From positions 1,612,001-1,676,000 of the forward strand of contig NZ_CP151842.1 of the NCBI RefSeq assembly GCF_038452265.1: a stretch of 64,000 nt of DNA, in the 5' to 3' direction. The notes under the pieces were generated by a model, which saw only the letters and a list, made by a program, of their open reading frames with translations, did not search any database and had not been told where the DNA came from. This stretch comes from Vibrio diazotrophicus. GTDB lineage: Bacteria; Pseudomonadota; Gammaproteobacteria; Enterobacterales; Vibrionaceae. Positions 34,480-43,320 of the stretch are shown piece by piece (the stretch's first letter is position 1; each line of letters opens with the position of its first letter). Both the position numbers and the translations under genes were made by a program.

Positions 34480-36606
34480 ATGAATCAGTATCTAGCGGTA
34501 ACCTCAAACGGTCTTGAGAACCTATTAGTAGAAGAATTAACAAAATTAGGGATTTCAGACGCCAAACCTGTACAAGCAGGGGTGAAATTCAAGGCGTCAA
34601 ATGAGCAAATTTACCGTTGTTGTTTATGGAGCCGACTTGCTTCACGATTTGTACGTGTTATTACAGAATTCAATTGTCAAAATGATATGGACTTGTACCT
34701 TTCGGCAACGTCAGTGAATTGGGTCAATCATTTTCACAGCTCTAAAAAGTTTGTTGTTGACTTCAACGGTACAAACCGAGAGATCCGTAACAGTCAATAC
34801 GGTGCAATGAAAGTTAAAGACGCCGTAGTTGATTGTTTTGAAAAGAAAAATCTCCCACGCCCTTCGATCAGTAAAGATCATGCAGATCTTCGCATTCATG
34901 TTCGTTTACATAATGATAAAGCGCTGCTGGGTATCGATATGGTTGGTGGTGGCTTACATGTCCGAGGTTACAGACCGGAATCTGGACGAGCGCCACTTCG
35001 AGAAACTTTGGCTGCAGCAATCATTCTACGTAGTGGTTGGGATGCCTCTAAGCCATTGCTAGACCCTATGTGTGGCTCGGGAACTCTATTGATTGAAGCT
35101 GCAATGATGGCTGCAAATATCGCACCTGGACTTAAGCGCGAGAAATGGGGCTTTGAGTCACTTGAAGATTTTGAACCAGAGCTATGGGCAGAGGTGAAAT
35201 CTGAAGCGAGTGTTCAAGCAAAAAGGGGTGTCAATAAAACTGACACTAAGTTCTTTGGCCTAGATAATGATAGTCGTGTACTGAAAACAGCTAAAGATAA
35301 CGCTAGACGAGCTGGTGTAGAAAACTTGATTCAATTCGAGCTTGGTGATGCTTCTCTGCTTAAGAAGCCACAAGGCTTTGAGAATGGCGTCATTGTATGT
35401 AACCCGCCGTATGGTGAACGTTTGGGAACTCATCCTGGTTTGATTGCGCTTTACACTGCATTTGGTGCTCAGTTGAAATCAGAGTTTGGTGGTTGTCAGG
35501 CATCTATCTTCTCTAGTTCAGATGAACTGCTAAGTTGTTTGCGTATGCGTGCTGAGAAACAATACAAGTTGAATAACGGTGCGTTACCTTGTCACCAAAA
35601 GAACTACTCAATTTCAGCTCGTGAACGTTCTGAAGATGAGCAGCAGTCACAATCAACACAAATTGCTCCAGATTTCTCAAATCGATTGAAGAAGAACATT
35701 GGCAAGATTGGTAAATGGGCGAAACGAGAAGGTTTAGACTGTTACCGTATCTATGATGCCGATCTTCCTGAATACAACGTAGCGATTGACGTTTATCAAG
35801 ACCAGCTTGTTATCCAAGAGTACGCAGCGCCTAAAAATATTCCAGAAGAGAAGGCGAAACGCCGTCTTACTGACATCATTCGAGCGGCGATTCAGGTGAC
35901 GGGAACAAACGCAAACAATGTGGTTCTAAAAGTTCGCGAGAAACAAAAAGGCACGTCCCAATATCAGAAGTTTGGTCAGCAGTCTCAAACGATGGAAGTC
36001 AGCGAGTATGGTGTAAAACTTATCGTTAACTTACACGACTACTTGGATACAGGTCTTTTCTTAGATCACAAAATCACTCGTCGTAAATTGGGTGAGATGG
36101 CTCAAGGTAAAGACTTCTTGAACTTATTTGCCTACACAGGTTCAGGCACCGTTCACGCGGCTTGCGGTGGTGCAAAATCAACTACTACGGTTGATATGTC
36201 GAATACCTATCTTGAATGGGCTAAAGACAACATGAAGCTAAATGGTCAAGTAGGGCGTCAACATCAGTTTATCCAAGCGGATTGCCTTCAGTGGCTGGAT
36301 CAGGCTTCGGGTCAGTATGATCTAATCTTTATCGATCCACCGACGTTCTCCAACTCGAAACGCATGGAACAGTCTTTTGATGTTCAAAGAGATCATATTC
36401 AGTTAATGAAGAACCTCAAGCGTATTCTACGCCCAGATGGCACCATCGTTTTCTCGAACAACAAGCGTCATTTTAAGATGGATATGGAAGAACTCAGTAA
36501 CTTGGGCTTGGAAGCGAAAAATATTTCAGCACAAACGCTTCCGCTCGATTTTGAGCGCAATAAGCATATCCATAACTGTTGGATTGTTACTCATAAGCAA
36601 CTCTAG
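34480..36606 (+). CDS. rlmL: Bifunctional 23S rRNA methyltransferase RlmKL
   Basis: A 708-residue fusion enzyme that makes m2G2445 (RlmL half) and m7G2069 (RlmK half) in 23S rRNA. It has an N-terminal THUMP domain (about 45-155), the RlmL methyltransferase (about 160-390, with LLDPMCGSGTLLIEAAMMA and VCNPPYGERL), then the RlmK half (about 400-708, with FLNLFAYTGSGTVHAA and IFIDPPTFSNSK). The two active-site motifs, NPPY and DPPTF, are both intact. Confidence 0.96.
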   Translation: MNQYLAVTSNGLENLLVEELTKLGISDAKPVQAGVKFKASNEQIYRCCLWSRLASRFVRVITEFNCQNDMDLYLSATSVNWVNHFHSSKKFVVDFNGTNREIRNSQYGAMKVKDAVVDCFEKKNLPRPSISKDHADLRIHVRLHNDKALLGIDMVGGGLHVRGYRPESGRAPLRETLAAAIILRSGWDASKPLLDPMCGSGTLLIEAAMMAANIAPGLKREKWGFESLEDFEPELWAEVKSEASVQAKRGVNKTDTKFFGLDNDSRVLKTAKDNARRAGVENLIQFELGDASLLKKPQGFENGVIVCNPPYGERLGTHPGLIALYTAFGAQLKSEFGGCQASIFSSSDELLSCLRMRAEKQYKLNNGALPCHQKNYSISARERSEDEQQSQSTQIAPDFSNRLKKNIGKIGKWAKREGLDCYRIYDADLPEYNVAIDVYQDQLVIQEYAAPKNIPEEKAKRRLTDIIRAAIQVTGTNANNVVLKVREKQKGTSQYQKFGQQSQTMEVSEYGVKLIVNLHDYLDTGLFLDHKITRRKLGEMAQGKDFLNLFAYTGSGTVHAACGGAKSTTTVDMSNTYLEWAKDNMKLNGQVGRQHQFIQADCLQWLDQASGQYDLIFIDPPTFSNSKRMEQSFDVQRDHIQLMKNLKRILRPDGTIVFSNNKRHFKMDMEELSNLGLEAKNISAQTLPLDFERNKHIHNCWIVTHKQL

Positions 36607-36630
36607 GGAATAATTAATAGGGAAGGTTGA

Positions 36631-36873
36631 GTGATCACTTTATATAGTACAGAGGGCTGTCATCTATGCGAGATGGCCTTCGCTTTACTAAATCAAGCAA
36701 ATGTCTCTTCTCAAGTTGAAGTGATTGACATTGCATTCGACGATGAACTGTTTTCTCGTTACGGGGTAACTATACCCGTTGTCTCATATCAAGGTTCAGA
36801 GCTTAACTGGCCTTTTGATTTTTCAGAATTAACTCAGTGGTTAGAAAATAATGGCATTAATTACCATTCATAA
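36631..36873 (+). CDS. Glutaredoxin-like protein
   Basis: An 80-residue thioredoxin-fold protein with the active-site motif CHLC (residues 9-12, TEGCHLCEMAFALL) and the cis-proline in VTIPVVSYQGSEL. It starts at GTG with GGAAGG 6 bases upstream, and overlaps the uup gene by 23 bases. Such small glutaredoxin family members next to uup are usual in Vibrio. Substrate unknown. Confidence 0.85.
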   Translation: MITLYSTEGCHLCEMAFALLNQANVSSQVEVIDIAFDDELFSRYGVTIPVVSYQGSELNWPFDFSELTQWLENNGINYHS

Positions 36874-38767
36874 CGGTTTACTGGCTCTCGGTGATCACCC
36901 TTTACTCGATCACGCAGATTTTGCATTACAAGAAAACGAGCGAGTGTGTTTGGTTGGACGAAACGGCGCTGGTAAGTCGACGTTAATGAAAATCATCGCA
37001 GGCGAAATCCTGTTGGATGATGGCAAAATGCAAGTGATGCAAGATGTTGTTGTCTCTCGTTTAGAGCAAGACCCTCCTCGTAATCAGGAAGGAACGGTTT
37101 TTGATTATGTTGCTGGTGGACTACAAGAAGTCGGTGAGCAATTAAGGATCTATAACGATCTGCTCGATCTCGTTGCCGTTGACCCATCTGAGTCCAATAT
37201 TAAAAAGCTTTCTAACGTGCAAGAGCAGTTGGAACACGCAGGCGCTTGGCGTTTCGAAGACAGAATTCAGAACGTTTTGGGCTCTTTGAAGCTTGATGGT
37301 CATACAAAACTTACCGATTTATCTGGTGGTTGGCAGCGTAAAGCTGCGTTGGCTCGTGCGTTGGTGTGTGAACCGGATGTATTGCTTCTTGATGAGCCTA
37401 CCAACCACCTAGACGTTACAACGATTGAATGGTTGGAAGGATTCTTAAAGGACTTCCGTGGCTCAATTATCTTTATTTCTCACGACCGTTCATTCATTAA
37501 ATCTATGGCGACTCGCATTGTAGACTTAGATCGTGGTCAATTGAACTCTTTCCCAGGCGACTATGAAAATTATCTCAATGAGAAAGAAGAGTTACTGCGA
37601 GTAGAAGAGCTGCAAAACGCTGAATTTGACAAGAAATTGGCTCAAGAAGAGGTTTGGATTCGTCAGGGTATTAAGGCTCGTCGTACGCGCAACGAAGGTC
37701 GAGTAAGGGCGTTGAAAAAGCTTCGTGAGGAGCGTAGTGAAAGACGTGAAGTGCAGGGTAAAGTTAACCTGCAAATCGATGATGCTGCTCGTTCAGGAAA
37801 GATTGTATTTGAAGCAGAAAAATTAAGTTATGCCATTGATGGCAAACGCCTCGTTGATAACTTTAGCTTCAATATTATGCGCGGCGATCGCATTGCACTG
37901 ATTGGTCCGAATGGTTGTGGTAAGAGTACACTGCTGAAGCTTCTTTTGGGTCAGTTGGAGGCGGACAGTGGCCGTTTGCACTGTGGTACGAAGCTGGAAG
38001 TGGCCTATTTTGATCAATATCGTGAAGTTTTAGACCCTGAAAAAACGGTGTTAGACAACCTTGCTGATGGTAAACAAGAAGTGACTGTAGGTGGTCGTCA
38101 ACGTCACGCATTGAGCTATCTTCAAGATTTCTTATTCGCTCCTAAACGCGCAAGAACACCAGTAAAAGCGCTGTCAGGCGGCGAGAAAAACAGACTTCTG
38201 CTCGCTCGTTTGTTCCTAAGATCCAACAATTTATTGGTTCTAGATGAACCAACCAACGATTTAGATATCGAAACTTTGGAACTTTTGGAAGATTTGCTTG
38301 CCAATTATCAAGGTACTTTATTGTTAGTCAGCCACGACCGTGAGTTTGTAGACAATACAGTGGCGACGAGTTGGATTTTTGAAGGTAACGGGAAAATAGA
38401 AGAGTTTGTCGGTGGCTATCACGATGCTCAGCAACAGCGCTCTCAAGTACTGCAATCACGTAGTGTCGAAAACGCCGTCAAACAAGAAAAATCGGTTGAG
38501 CCAGCTCCCAAATCGGAGCCTGCGAAGCCTAAGTCTAAGAAGTTATCTTATAAACTGCAGCGTGAATTAGAAACTCTGCCGCAACAACTCGAAGAATTAG
38601 AAGCTGAAATAGAATCAATGCAAGAGCAAGTCAACGATGCAGATTTCTTTAGTCAGTCTGTAGATGTGACACAACCAATTTTAGACAAGTTAACTGCTAA
38701 AGAGCAGGAGCTTGAAATTGCATTTGAGCGTTGGGAAGAGCTCGAAGCAATGCAACAGGATAGTTAA
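36851..38767 (+). CDS. uup: ABC-F family ATPase Uup
   Basis: A 638-residue soluble protein with two ABC ATPase domains: Walker A GRNGAGKST (about 35) and GPNGCGKST (about 350), signatures LSGGWQRK and LSGGEKNR, and Walker B LLLDEPTNHLD and LVLDEPTNDLD. No membrane segment is present. A C-terminal coiled coil (about 570-638) is as in E. coli Uup. ABC-F proteins act on the ribosome; Uup limits transposon excision and affects DNA repair. The start is fixed by MALITIHNG. It overlaps the glutaredoxin gene and, by one base, the next gene. Confidence 0.95.
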   Translation: MALITIHNGLLALGDHPLLDHADFALQENERVCLVGRNGAGKSTLMKIIAGEILLDDGKMQVMQDVVVSRLEQDPPRNQEGTVFDYVAGGLQEVGEQLRIYNDLLDLVAVDPSESNIKKLSNVQEQLEHAGAWRFEDRIQNVLGSLKLDGHTKLTDLSGGWQRKAALARALVCEPDVLLLDEPTNHLDVTTIEWLEGFLKDFRGSIIFISHDRSFIKSMATRIVDLDRGQLNSFPGDYENYLNEKEELLRVEELQNAEFDKKLAQEEVWIRQGIKARRTRNEGRVRALKKLREERSERREVQGKVNLQIDDAARSGKIVFEAEKLSYAIDGKRLVDNFSFNIMRGDRIALIGPNGCGKSTLLKLLLGQLEADSGRLHCGTKLEVAYFDQYREVLDPEKTVLDNLADGKQEVTVGGRQRHALSYLQDFLFAPKRARTPVKALSGGEKNRLLLARLFLRSNNLLVLDEPTNDLDIETLELLEDLLANYQGTLLLVSHDREFVDNTVATSWIFEGNGKIEEFVGGYHDAQQQRSQVLQSRSVENAVKQEKSVEPAPKSEPAKPKSKKLSYKLQRELETLPQQLEELEAEIESMQEQVNDADFFSQSVDVTQPILDKLTAKEQELEIAFERWEELEAMQQDS

Positions 38768-40452
38768 TGGATTTTATGAATAGAAAATTGTTTAAGCTGA
38801 GCCTTGTGAGCTCAGCTATTCTTGCTACCACACAGGTGTCTGCTGCGCTTTATAACGTTGTAGAAATAACGCCAAATACGTCATTTAGCTATAAGAGCTC
38901 TTACGGTGTAGCAATTGAACCAGCAGCAACAACAGGCGCAAGTGACAACTGTTTTGAATCAGGTGCGGCTATTTCTGGCTCATGTAGTTCTTTTAAACTC
39001 GCTGGAGAGACACGAGTTAACGTTATGAACTCAGGTGAAGCAGTTGATGGTTTGAGTTATCGTGAAGAAGCGCCATTTGGCATGGATAACCAGTTCGCCT
39101 ACATTCAGTCCTTTAGTGACTTTGAAAACTATTGTGAAGCACAACTTGGTTTTTCTACCTGCAGTGCTTGGGCTAGTCCACGTTGGAATATTTGGTCAAA
39201 CGAAAACTCAAATAGTGAGCCTAATTCTATTGCTTTTATTGGGGCATCAACAACCGGTATTTCTCTGGATGAAGGCAACAACTTAGTTATAAACAGCATA
39301 TCTCCAGCAGGAGATGCTGTAGGTATTTCTTCTGGACTAAAGAATGTCTCAGGCTTTAGACGTGGCTCTGTATCTTCATGGATAGAAAACTCTGCCATCG
39401 GACCTACTGGTGTACTGCAATCCCGAGCTTGGGCGCGTGATGACACTTATACAGTAGGTAGCGTTGCGGATAGTGAAGCTAATGATAATGGTACATTTTA
39501 TACATCCAAAGCTGCTATTTGGTTAAATAGCTCGAGCACACCAGTTCAGATCGCATGGGAAGCCGGAGTGAATTCAAGAGTTTCTAACCGCCTAGCTCAA
39601 GGTAGTATGAGAGACTTTGTGATTAGTGGTACAACTATATATGGTGTTGGTTTTAATACCTATGACTCTTCAAATAATTATATGAACGCTACTGTATTCG
39701 TATCCGATACGACGGATATATCAACTTGGAGTTCTAAAGTTGTCTCGAATGCTAGAGCGGTAGTGAATTCAGAAAAGATTCATAGTAACTCTGTTTTAAC
39801 ATCTATAAACAAAAATTTAGTTGCTATTGGAAACGCCAAGAGAGATGGATCTGCACCATATAAAGGTGCTGCTCCTAACCGCTTATTCATCGTTCCAAAT
39901 GTATCTCAAACTTCTCTATCCGCTACATTCCCATCAGGAGGTATTTTGTTTGAGGGAGCAGGAGGTAAAGCTGGTGCTATTAATAATTACAATGAAATTG
40001 TTGGGCAAATAGATTTTGATAGTACACGAGAGATCGATGGTAAAACTCGTAGAAAAAGAGGTTTTATTTATCCTTACAATGCTGCGGGAAGTGACATCAC
40101 TCGTATGGCTAGATTTGCAAACAAAGCTTGGTATTTAGATGATTTAACTAATGATGGTTCATTGTCAGGCAATAACCAATATCGCGTTGTGGATGCTACA
40201 GATATCAATGATGCAGGCGTGATTTCTGGTACAGCGCTGAAGTGTAGTGGTGGATACAGTACTACTTCTCACAACGCTTCTTGTAGTGGAACTGAAACTG
40301 TTGTGGCAGTCAAACTTGTACCGATTGCTGGAGCCACTTCAAGTAACATTAGCCAGCGATCTACAGATACAACAACCTCTGAACGTTCGGGCGGTAGTTT
40401 AGGTTTGTGGAGTTTAATCCTACTGGCTTTAGGTTGGTTCCGTAGAAAATAG
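38767..40452 (+). CDS. DUF3466 family secreted protein with GlyGly-CTERM sorting signal
   Basis: A 561-residue protein with a signal peptide (residues 4-26, MNRKLFKLSLVSSAILATTQ), then a repeated region of seven or more units with I-x-G-x-A/G-x-D/N turns (for example VVGQIDF, VISGTALKCSGG), and a C-terminal motif RSGGSLGLWSLILLALGWFRRK. This tail, GG-S-x-G then a hydrophobic stretch and R-R-K, is the GlyGly-CTERM signal cleaved by rhombosortase. Repeats suggest a beta-propeller-like surface or secreted protein. Cysteines sit in two pairs. The start at 38767 has AGGA upstream and overlaps the uup stop by one base. Confidence 0.8.
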   Translation: MDFMNRKLFKLSLVSSAILATTQVSAALYNVVEITPNTSFSYKSSYGVAIEPAATTGASDNCFESGAAISGSCSSFKLAGETRVNVMNSGEAVDGLSYREEAPFGMDNQFAYIQSFSDFENYCEAQLGFSTCSAWASPRWNIWSNENSNSEPNSIAFIGASTTGISLDEGNNLVINSISPAGDAVGISSGLKNVSGFRRGSVSSWIENSAIGPTGVLQSRAWARDDTYTVGSVADSEANDNGTFYTSKAAIWLNSSSTPVQIAWEAGVNSRVSNRLAQGSMRDFVISGTTIYGVGFNTYDSSNNYMNATVFVSDTTDISTWSSKVVSNARAVVNSEKIHSNSVLTSINKNLVAIGNAKRDGSAPYKGAAPNRLFIVPNVSQTSLSATFPSGGILFEGAGGKAGAINNYNEIVGQIDFDSTREIDGKTRRKRGFIYPYNAAGSDITRMARFANKAWYLDDLTNDGSLSGNNQYRVVDATDINDAGVISGTALKCSGGYSTTSHNASCSGTETVVAVKLVPIAGATSSNISQRSTDTTTSERSGGSLGLWSLILLALGWFRRK

Positions 40453-40469
40453 TCATTTTTTGTCAATAA

Positions 40470-40508
40470 AGGCACAAGCTCACAAAAATAAGCTTGTGCT
40501 TTTTTTTG
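40470..40508 (+). terminator. Terminator after the GlyGly-CTERM gene
   Basis: GCACAAGCT (40472-40480) with AGCTTGTGC (40491-40499), followed by eight Ts. Confidence 0.9.
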
Positions 40509-40616
40509 ACTTGAGAAAGGTCAGATTTTGCGCGATTCTTTAGGTGTGGTCATAAAAGATCCACACTAATGTAATAGTTGTAAGTAAGACACAAGTTACT
40601 GTATGAGGACTGCACT

Positions 40617-40790
40617 ATGAAGAGACAAAAGCGTGATCGCCTTGAAAGAGCACAATCTCAAGGTTATAAAGCTGGTTTGAATGGACGATCTCCTGAGGAG
40701 TGTCCATACCAACAAAGTGATGCTCGTTCATATTGGCTAGGCGGTTGGCGTGACGCAAGAGATGATAAAAACTCTGGTCTCTATAAATAA
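40617..40790 (+). CDS. rmf: Ribosome modulation factor
   Basis: A 57-residue basic protein that binds 70S ribosomes and causes 100S dimers in stationary phase. The start MKRQKRDRLERA and SYWLGGWRDAR in the middle are nearly identical to E. coli RMF. AGGA at 40605-40608 lies upstream of the ATG. It sits next to fabA, as in E. coli. It is short and easily missed, and its antisense strand also carries a spurious frame. Confidence 0.95.
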   Translation: MKRQKRDRLERAQSQGYKAGLNGRSPEECPYQQSDARSYWLGGWRDARDDKNSGLYK

Positions 40791-40810
40791 CCCCCACATA
40801 CTAAAGGATC

Positions 40811-40835
40811 TTAAGCCCCGAAAGGGGCTTTTTAG
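40811..40835 (+). terminator. Terminator after rmf
   Basis: AAGCCCC, GAAA tetraloop, GGGGCTT (40813-40830), then Ts. Confidence 0.88.
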
Positions 40836-40877
40836 TACCTAGTATTTATAACGCACTATAACTAAGTGTGTTTGATA

Positions 40878-40910
40878 AAATTAAAGCAGCTCGATAGCTG
40901 CTTTAATTAA
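40878..40910 (-). terminator. Terminator of fabA
   Basis: AATTAAAGCAGCT with AGCTGCTTTAATT around a CGAT loop; on the minus strand it is directly downstream of fabA. Confidence 0.8.
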
Positions 40911-40920
40911 TAACTGAGAA

Positions 40921-41439
40921 TTAAAACGCAGAAGTGTCTTGGAAGAGACCAACTTTCAAATCTTTAGCTACATAGATTTCTTTACCATCAACAAGCACGC
41001 GACCATCAGCAAGACCCATTACAAGCTTGCGATTTACTACACGCTTCATGTTGATTTCATAAGTCACTTTTTTCGCAGTTGGTAGAATCTGTCCAGTAAA
41101 CTTAACTTCACCAACACCAAGAGCACGGCCTTTACCTTTACCGCCAACCCAGCCTAAGAAGAAACCTACAAGTTGCCACATTGCGTCTAGACCTAGACAG
41201 CCAGGCATTACCGGATCGCCAGGGAAGTGGCAATCAAAGAACCATAAATCTGGAGTGATATCTAACTCAGCAATAATAAGACCCTTACCAAATTCGCCTT
41301 CAGTTTCAGACATTTTGCTAATACGATCCATCATCAGCATGTTTGGTGCTGGTAACTGAGGGTAACCTGGGCCAAATAGCTCACCACGGCTAGAGGCTAA
41401 TAGGTCTTCACGATTATATGAGTCACGTTTGTTTTGCAT
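40921..41439 (-). CDS. fabA: 3-hydroxydecanoyl-ACP dehydratase/isomerase FabA
   Basis: A 172-residue enzyme introducing the double bond of unsaturated fatty acids. It contains the active-site WFFDCHFPGDPVMPGCLGLDAMW and ends in GLFQDTSAF, as in E. coli FabA. The ATG at 41439 (MQNKRDSYNRED) is chosen over a TTG two codons earlier; GGAG lies 9 bases upstream. FadR and FabR operators are just upstream. Confidence 0.97.
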   Translation of the reverse strand: MQNKRDSYNREDLLASSRGELFGPGYPQLPAPNMLMMDRISKMSETEGEFGKGLIIAELDITPDLWFFDCHFPGDPVMPGCLGLDAMWQLVGFFLGWVGGKGKGRALGVGEVKFTGQILPTAKKVTYEINMKRVVNRKLVMGLADGRVLVDGKEIYVAKDLKVGLFQDTSAF

Positions 41440-41474
41440 TATCAATTACTCCAATTTCTGATAGGGTGCATGTT

Positions 41475-41492
41475 AGTGAACACGCGTACGCC
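41475..41492 (-). promoter_or_regulatory. FabR operator
   Basis: On the minus strand, GGCGTACGCGTGTTCACT matches the E. coli FabR site, AGCGTACACGTGTTCGCT as remembered, at 15 of 18 positions. It lies 36 bases upstream of the fabA start and represses unsaturated fatty acid synthesis when unsaturated acyl pools are high. Confidence 0.7.
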
Positions 41493-41493
41493 A

Positions 41494-41510
41494 GACAACT
41501 CCGATCAGTA
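41494..41510 (-). promoter_or_regulatory. FadR operator
   Basis: TACTGATCGGAGTTGTC keeps the core CTG-TC-GA--TTGT of FadR sites (11 of 17 positions). It lies two bases upstream of the FabR site, the same order as in E. coli fabA, where FadR activates transcription. Confidence 0.55.
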
Positions 41511-43154
41511 CTAAACAAACCAGTTTTTTATACGTTCCACAAACCCAACTGGCTGAACATGTTTTTCAAAATTTTCAATACGTTCTGCAATTCTGCTAAT
41601 GACGCTATCTTCATCTTCACCTCGGAATGGTTTACCCATAACAAGAGGAACGACTTCATCGACATGCGACACTGGCCAAATATGAAACTCTCCATTCTTA
41701 ATACTTTCGACTACAGATTTATGAAGAGCCAAATGTTTCAAATTACTTTGAGGAAGGATCACTCCTTGCTCGCCTGTAAATCCTTGGTGTTGGCAAACAT
41801 GGTAGAAGCCTTCAATTTTTTCATTTAAACCACCAACAGCTTGCACTCGGCCAAATTGATCTACGGCTCCAGTAACGGCAATTTGCTGATTAATAGGGTA
41901 TTCAGAAAGCGCACTAACTAATGAGCATAGTTCAGCTAGCGATGCACTGTCACCATCAACTTCACAATACGACTGCTCGAACACAACAGATGCTGAATAA
42001 GGAAGAGGGACGTCTAAGTCGAGTTCGCTGCTAACAAAAGCTTGCATAATCATCATACCTTTTGCGTGCAAGTTTCCGCCTAGTTCAACCTTACGCTCTA
42101 CGTCAGCTATGTCACCATCACCGAAGTGAATAACACAGGAAATACGTGCAGGTTCACCATAAGACACCGGGTGGCCGGCTATATCTACAACGGTTAATCC
42201 ATTGACTTGACCAACTTGTTCGCCCTGAGTCTCAATAAACACTTGTCCATCGAGGATATCGTCTAAAGCTCTTTCTGGTAGGTAAGATTCTCTGTAGTGA
42301 CGTGCATCTATCGCTTTTTCTATATGAATAGCTTCAATTACATCACCATTCGCTTCTATTGCAGCTTCTTCCAAGAGAGCTCTATGCCACATAACGCAAA
42401 GAGGAGCATAGTGTTGATCTTCGGTATATCTAGCGCCGGCTGTCATTAAGCTTACAAGTGCTTCAATGTTTAGCAGAGGGAGTGCGTAGTAATCGCATAG
42501 CCATTTAACAAATGATAAATATTGAGTTATCGAATCTGAATCAATCTTTACATCTAGTTCTAGTTCACTGTAAATACACAGACCAGAGTGGATATCTGCA
42601 TCTAGAAAATCAACATCACCAAGTTGACTTCTATCACCAACAACGATGAGTTTTACATCATATTGGCTGTACTGCGTTTCTTCGATGATAGATTTTGGAT
42701 CACAGTTAAATGGAGGAACGGGTGTACCAAGAATGGCCGATTTCAAAGTAGGCCAGTGACGTGGATTGGCTAAAAGTAAGTTAGCGGAAACGATAAGATA
42801 GCCACCATCAGCTTGAGATATCAGGCCCTTAGATTTTGAGACAATATGACCATTTTCAGCTTTTACTTGTCCTAAAATTGCTTCCATATCAAGCGATTCA
42901 GTTGAAATAACTGGCTTGCCTTCAACCATGCTCTCTAATTTTTCTTTTAACAAAGAGCGATATATTGAGTTGTCAGGGGCATTAACAATCAAGAAACGGC
43001 TAAATCCTCTAATGTTTAGAAATCTGTCGATTGCTTTTGTTAACCTAGATTGAGTATCGATTAGCGAGATCGGCTGTAGGTTAGGGTACTGTTCGAGTTG
43101 AATTTGAAATTCATCGTACTGGGGAGTTGCAAGGCGCCAAATATCTTGAGTCAT
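41511..43154 (-). CDS. Lon-like protease homologue (YcbZ/LonH type)
   Basis: A 547-residue protein with an N-terminal about 300-residue region that lacks a clear Walker A motif, and a C-terminal Lon protease domain with Ser-Lys dyad: VDGDSASLAELC and VGGLNEKIEGFY. E. coli YcbZ has this same architecture and location next to fabA. It may be a regulatory or atypical peptidase. The ATG at 43154 (MTQDIWRL) is preferred because it aligns with the E. coli start; it lacks a clear Shine-Dalgarno. It ends 71 bases before fabA and is divergent from matP. Confidence 0.88.
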   Translation of the reverse strand: MTQDIWRLATPQYDEFQIQLEQYPNLQPISLIDTQSRLTKAIDRFLNIRGFSRFLIVNAPDNSIYRSLLKEKLESMVEGKPVISTESLDMEAILGQVKAENGHIVSKSKGLISQADGGYLIVSANLLLANPRHWPTLKSAILGTPVPPFNCDPKSIIEETQYSQYDVKLIVVGDRSQLGDVDFLDADIHSGLCIYSELELDVKIDSDSITQYLSFVKWLCDYYALPLLNIEALVSLMTAGARYTEDQHYAPLCVMWHRALLEEAAIEANGDVIEAIHIEKAIDARHYRESYLPERALDDILDGQVFIETQGEQVGQVNGLTVVDIAGHPVSYGEPARISCVIHFGDGDIADVERKVELGGNLHAKGMMIMQAFVSSELDLDVPLPYSASVVFEQSYCEVDGDSASLAELCSLVSALSEYPINQQIAVTGAVDQFGRVQAVGGLNEKIEGFYHVCQHQGFTGEQGVILPQSNLKHLALHKSVVESIKNGEFHIWPVSHVDEVVPLVMGKPFRGEDEDSVISRIAERIENFEKHVQPVGFVERIKNWFV

Positions 43155-43282
43155 TGAATTACTGAATTGATTGTTAAGAGACAACGAATTATATAGAAAA
43201 ACCACTAGTTCGAATAGCACACTTGATGAATGATCTTCCTCTAGTTTTTATCAGGATTAATTTGAACATAAAATCGGGTTGG

Positions 43283-43295
43283 GTTACGCTGTCAC
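43283..43295. promoter_or_regulatory. Near-consensus matS site in the matP promoter
   Basis: GTTACGCTGTCAC differs from matS (GTGACRNYGTCAC) at one position. It is 25 bases upstream of the matP start, in the divergent lonH/matP intergenic space, where MatP binding could affect transcription. Confidence 0.5.
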
Positions 43296-43320
43296 CCTGA
43301 TTTTTAATGGATTGCCTCAA

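Noticed and set aside
35585..35597. matS-like GTTACCTTGTCAC in rlmKL
   Set aside because: Two mismatches, which I treat as below the threshold; only zero or one mismatch sites were kept.
40615..40797. Minus-strand frame over the rmf region
   Set aside because: It is the antisense of rmf, which is a clear, conserved gene on the plus strand.
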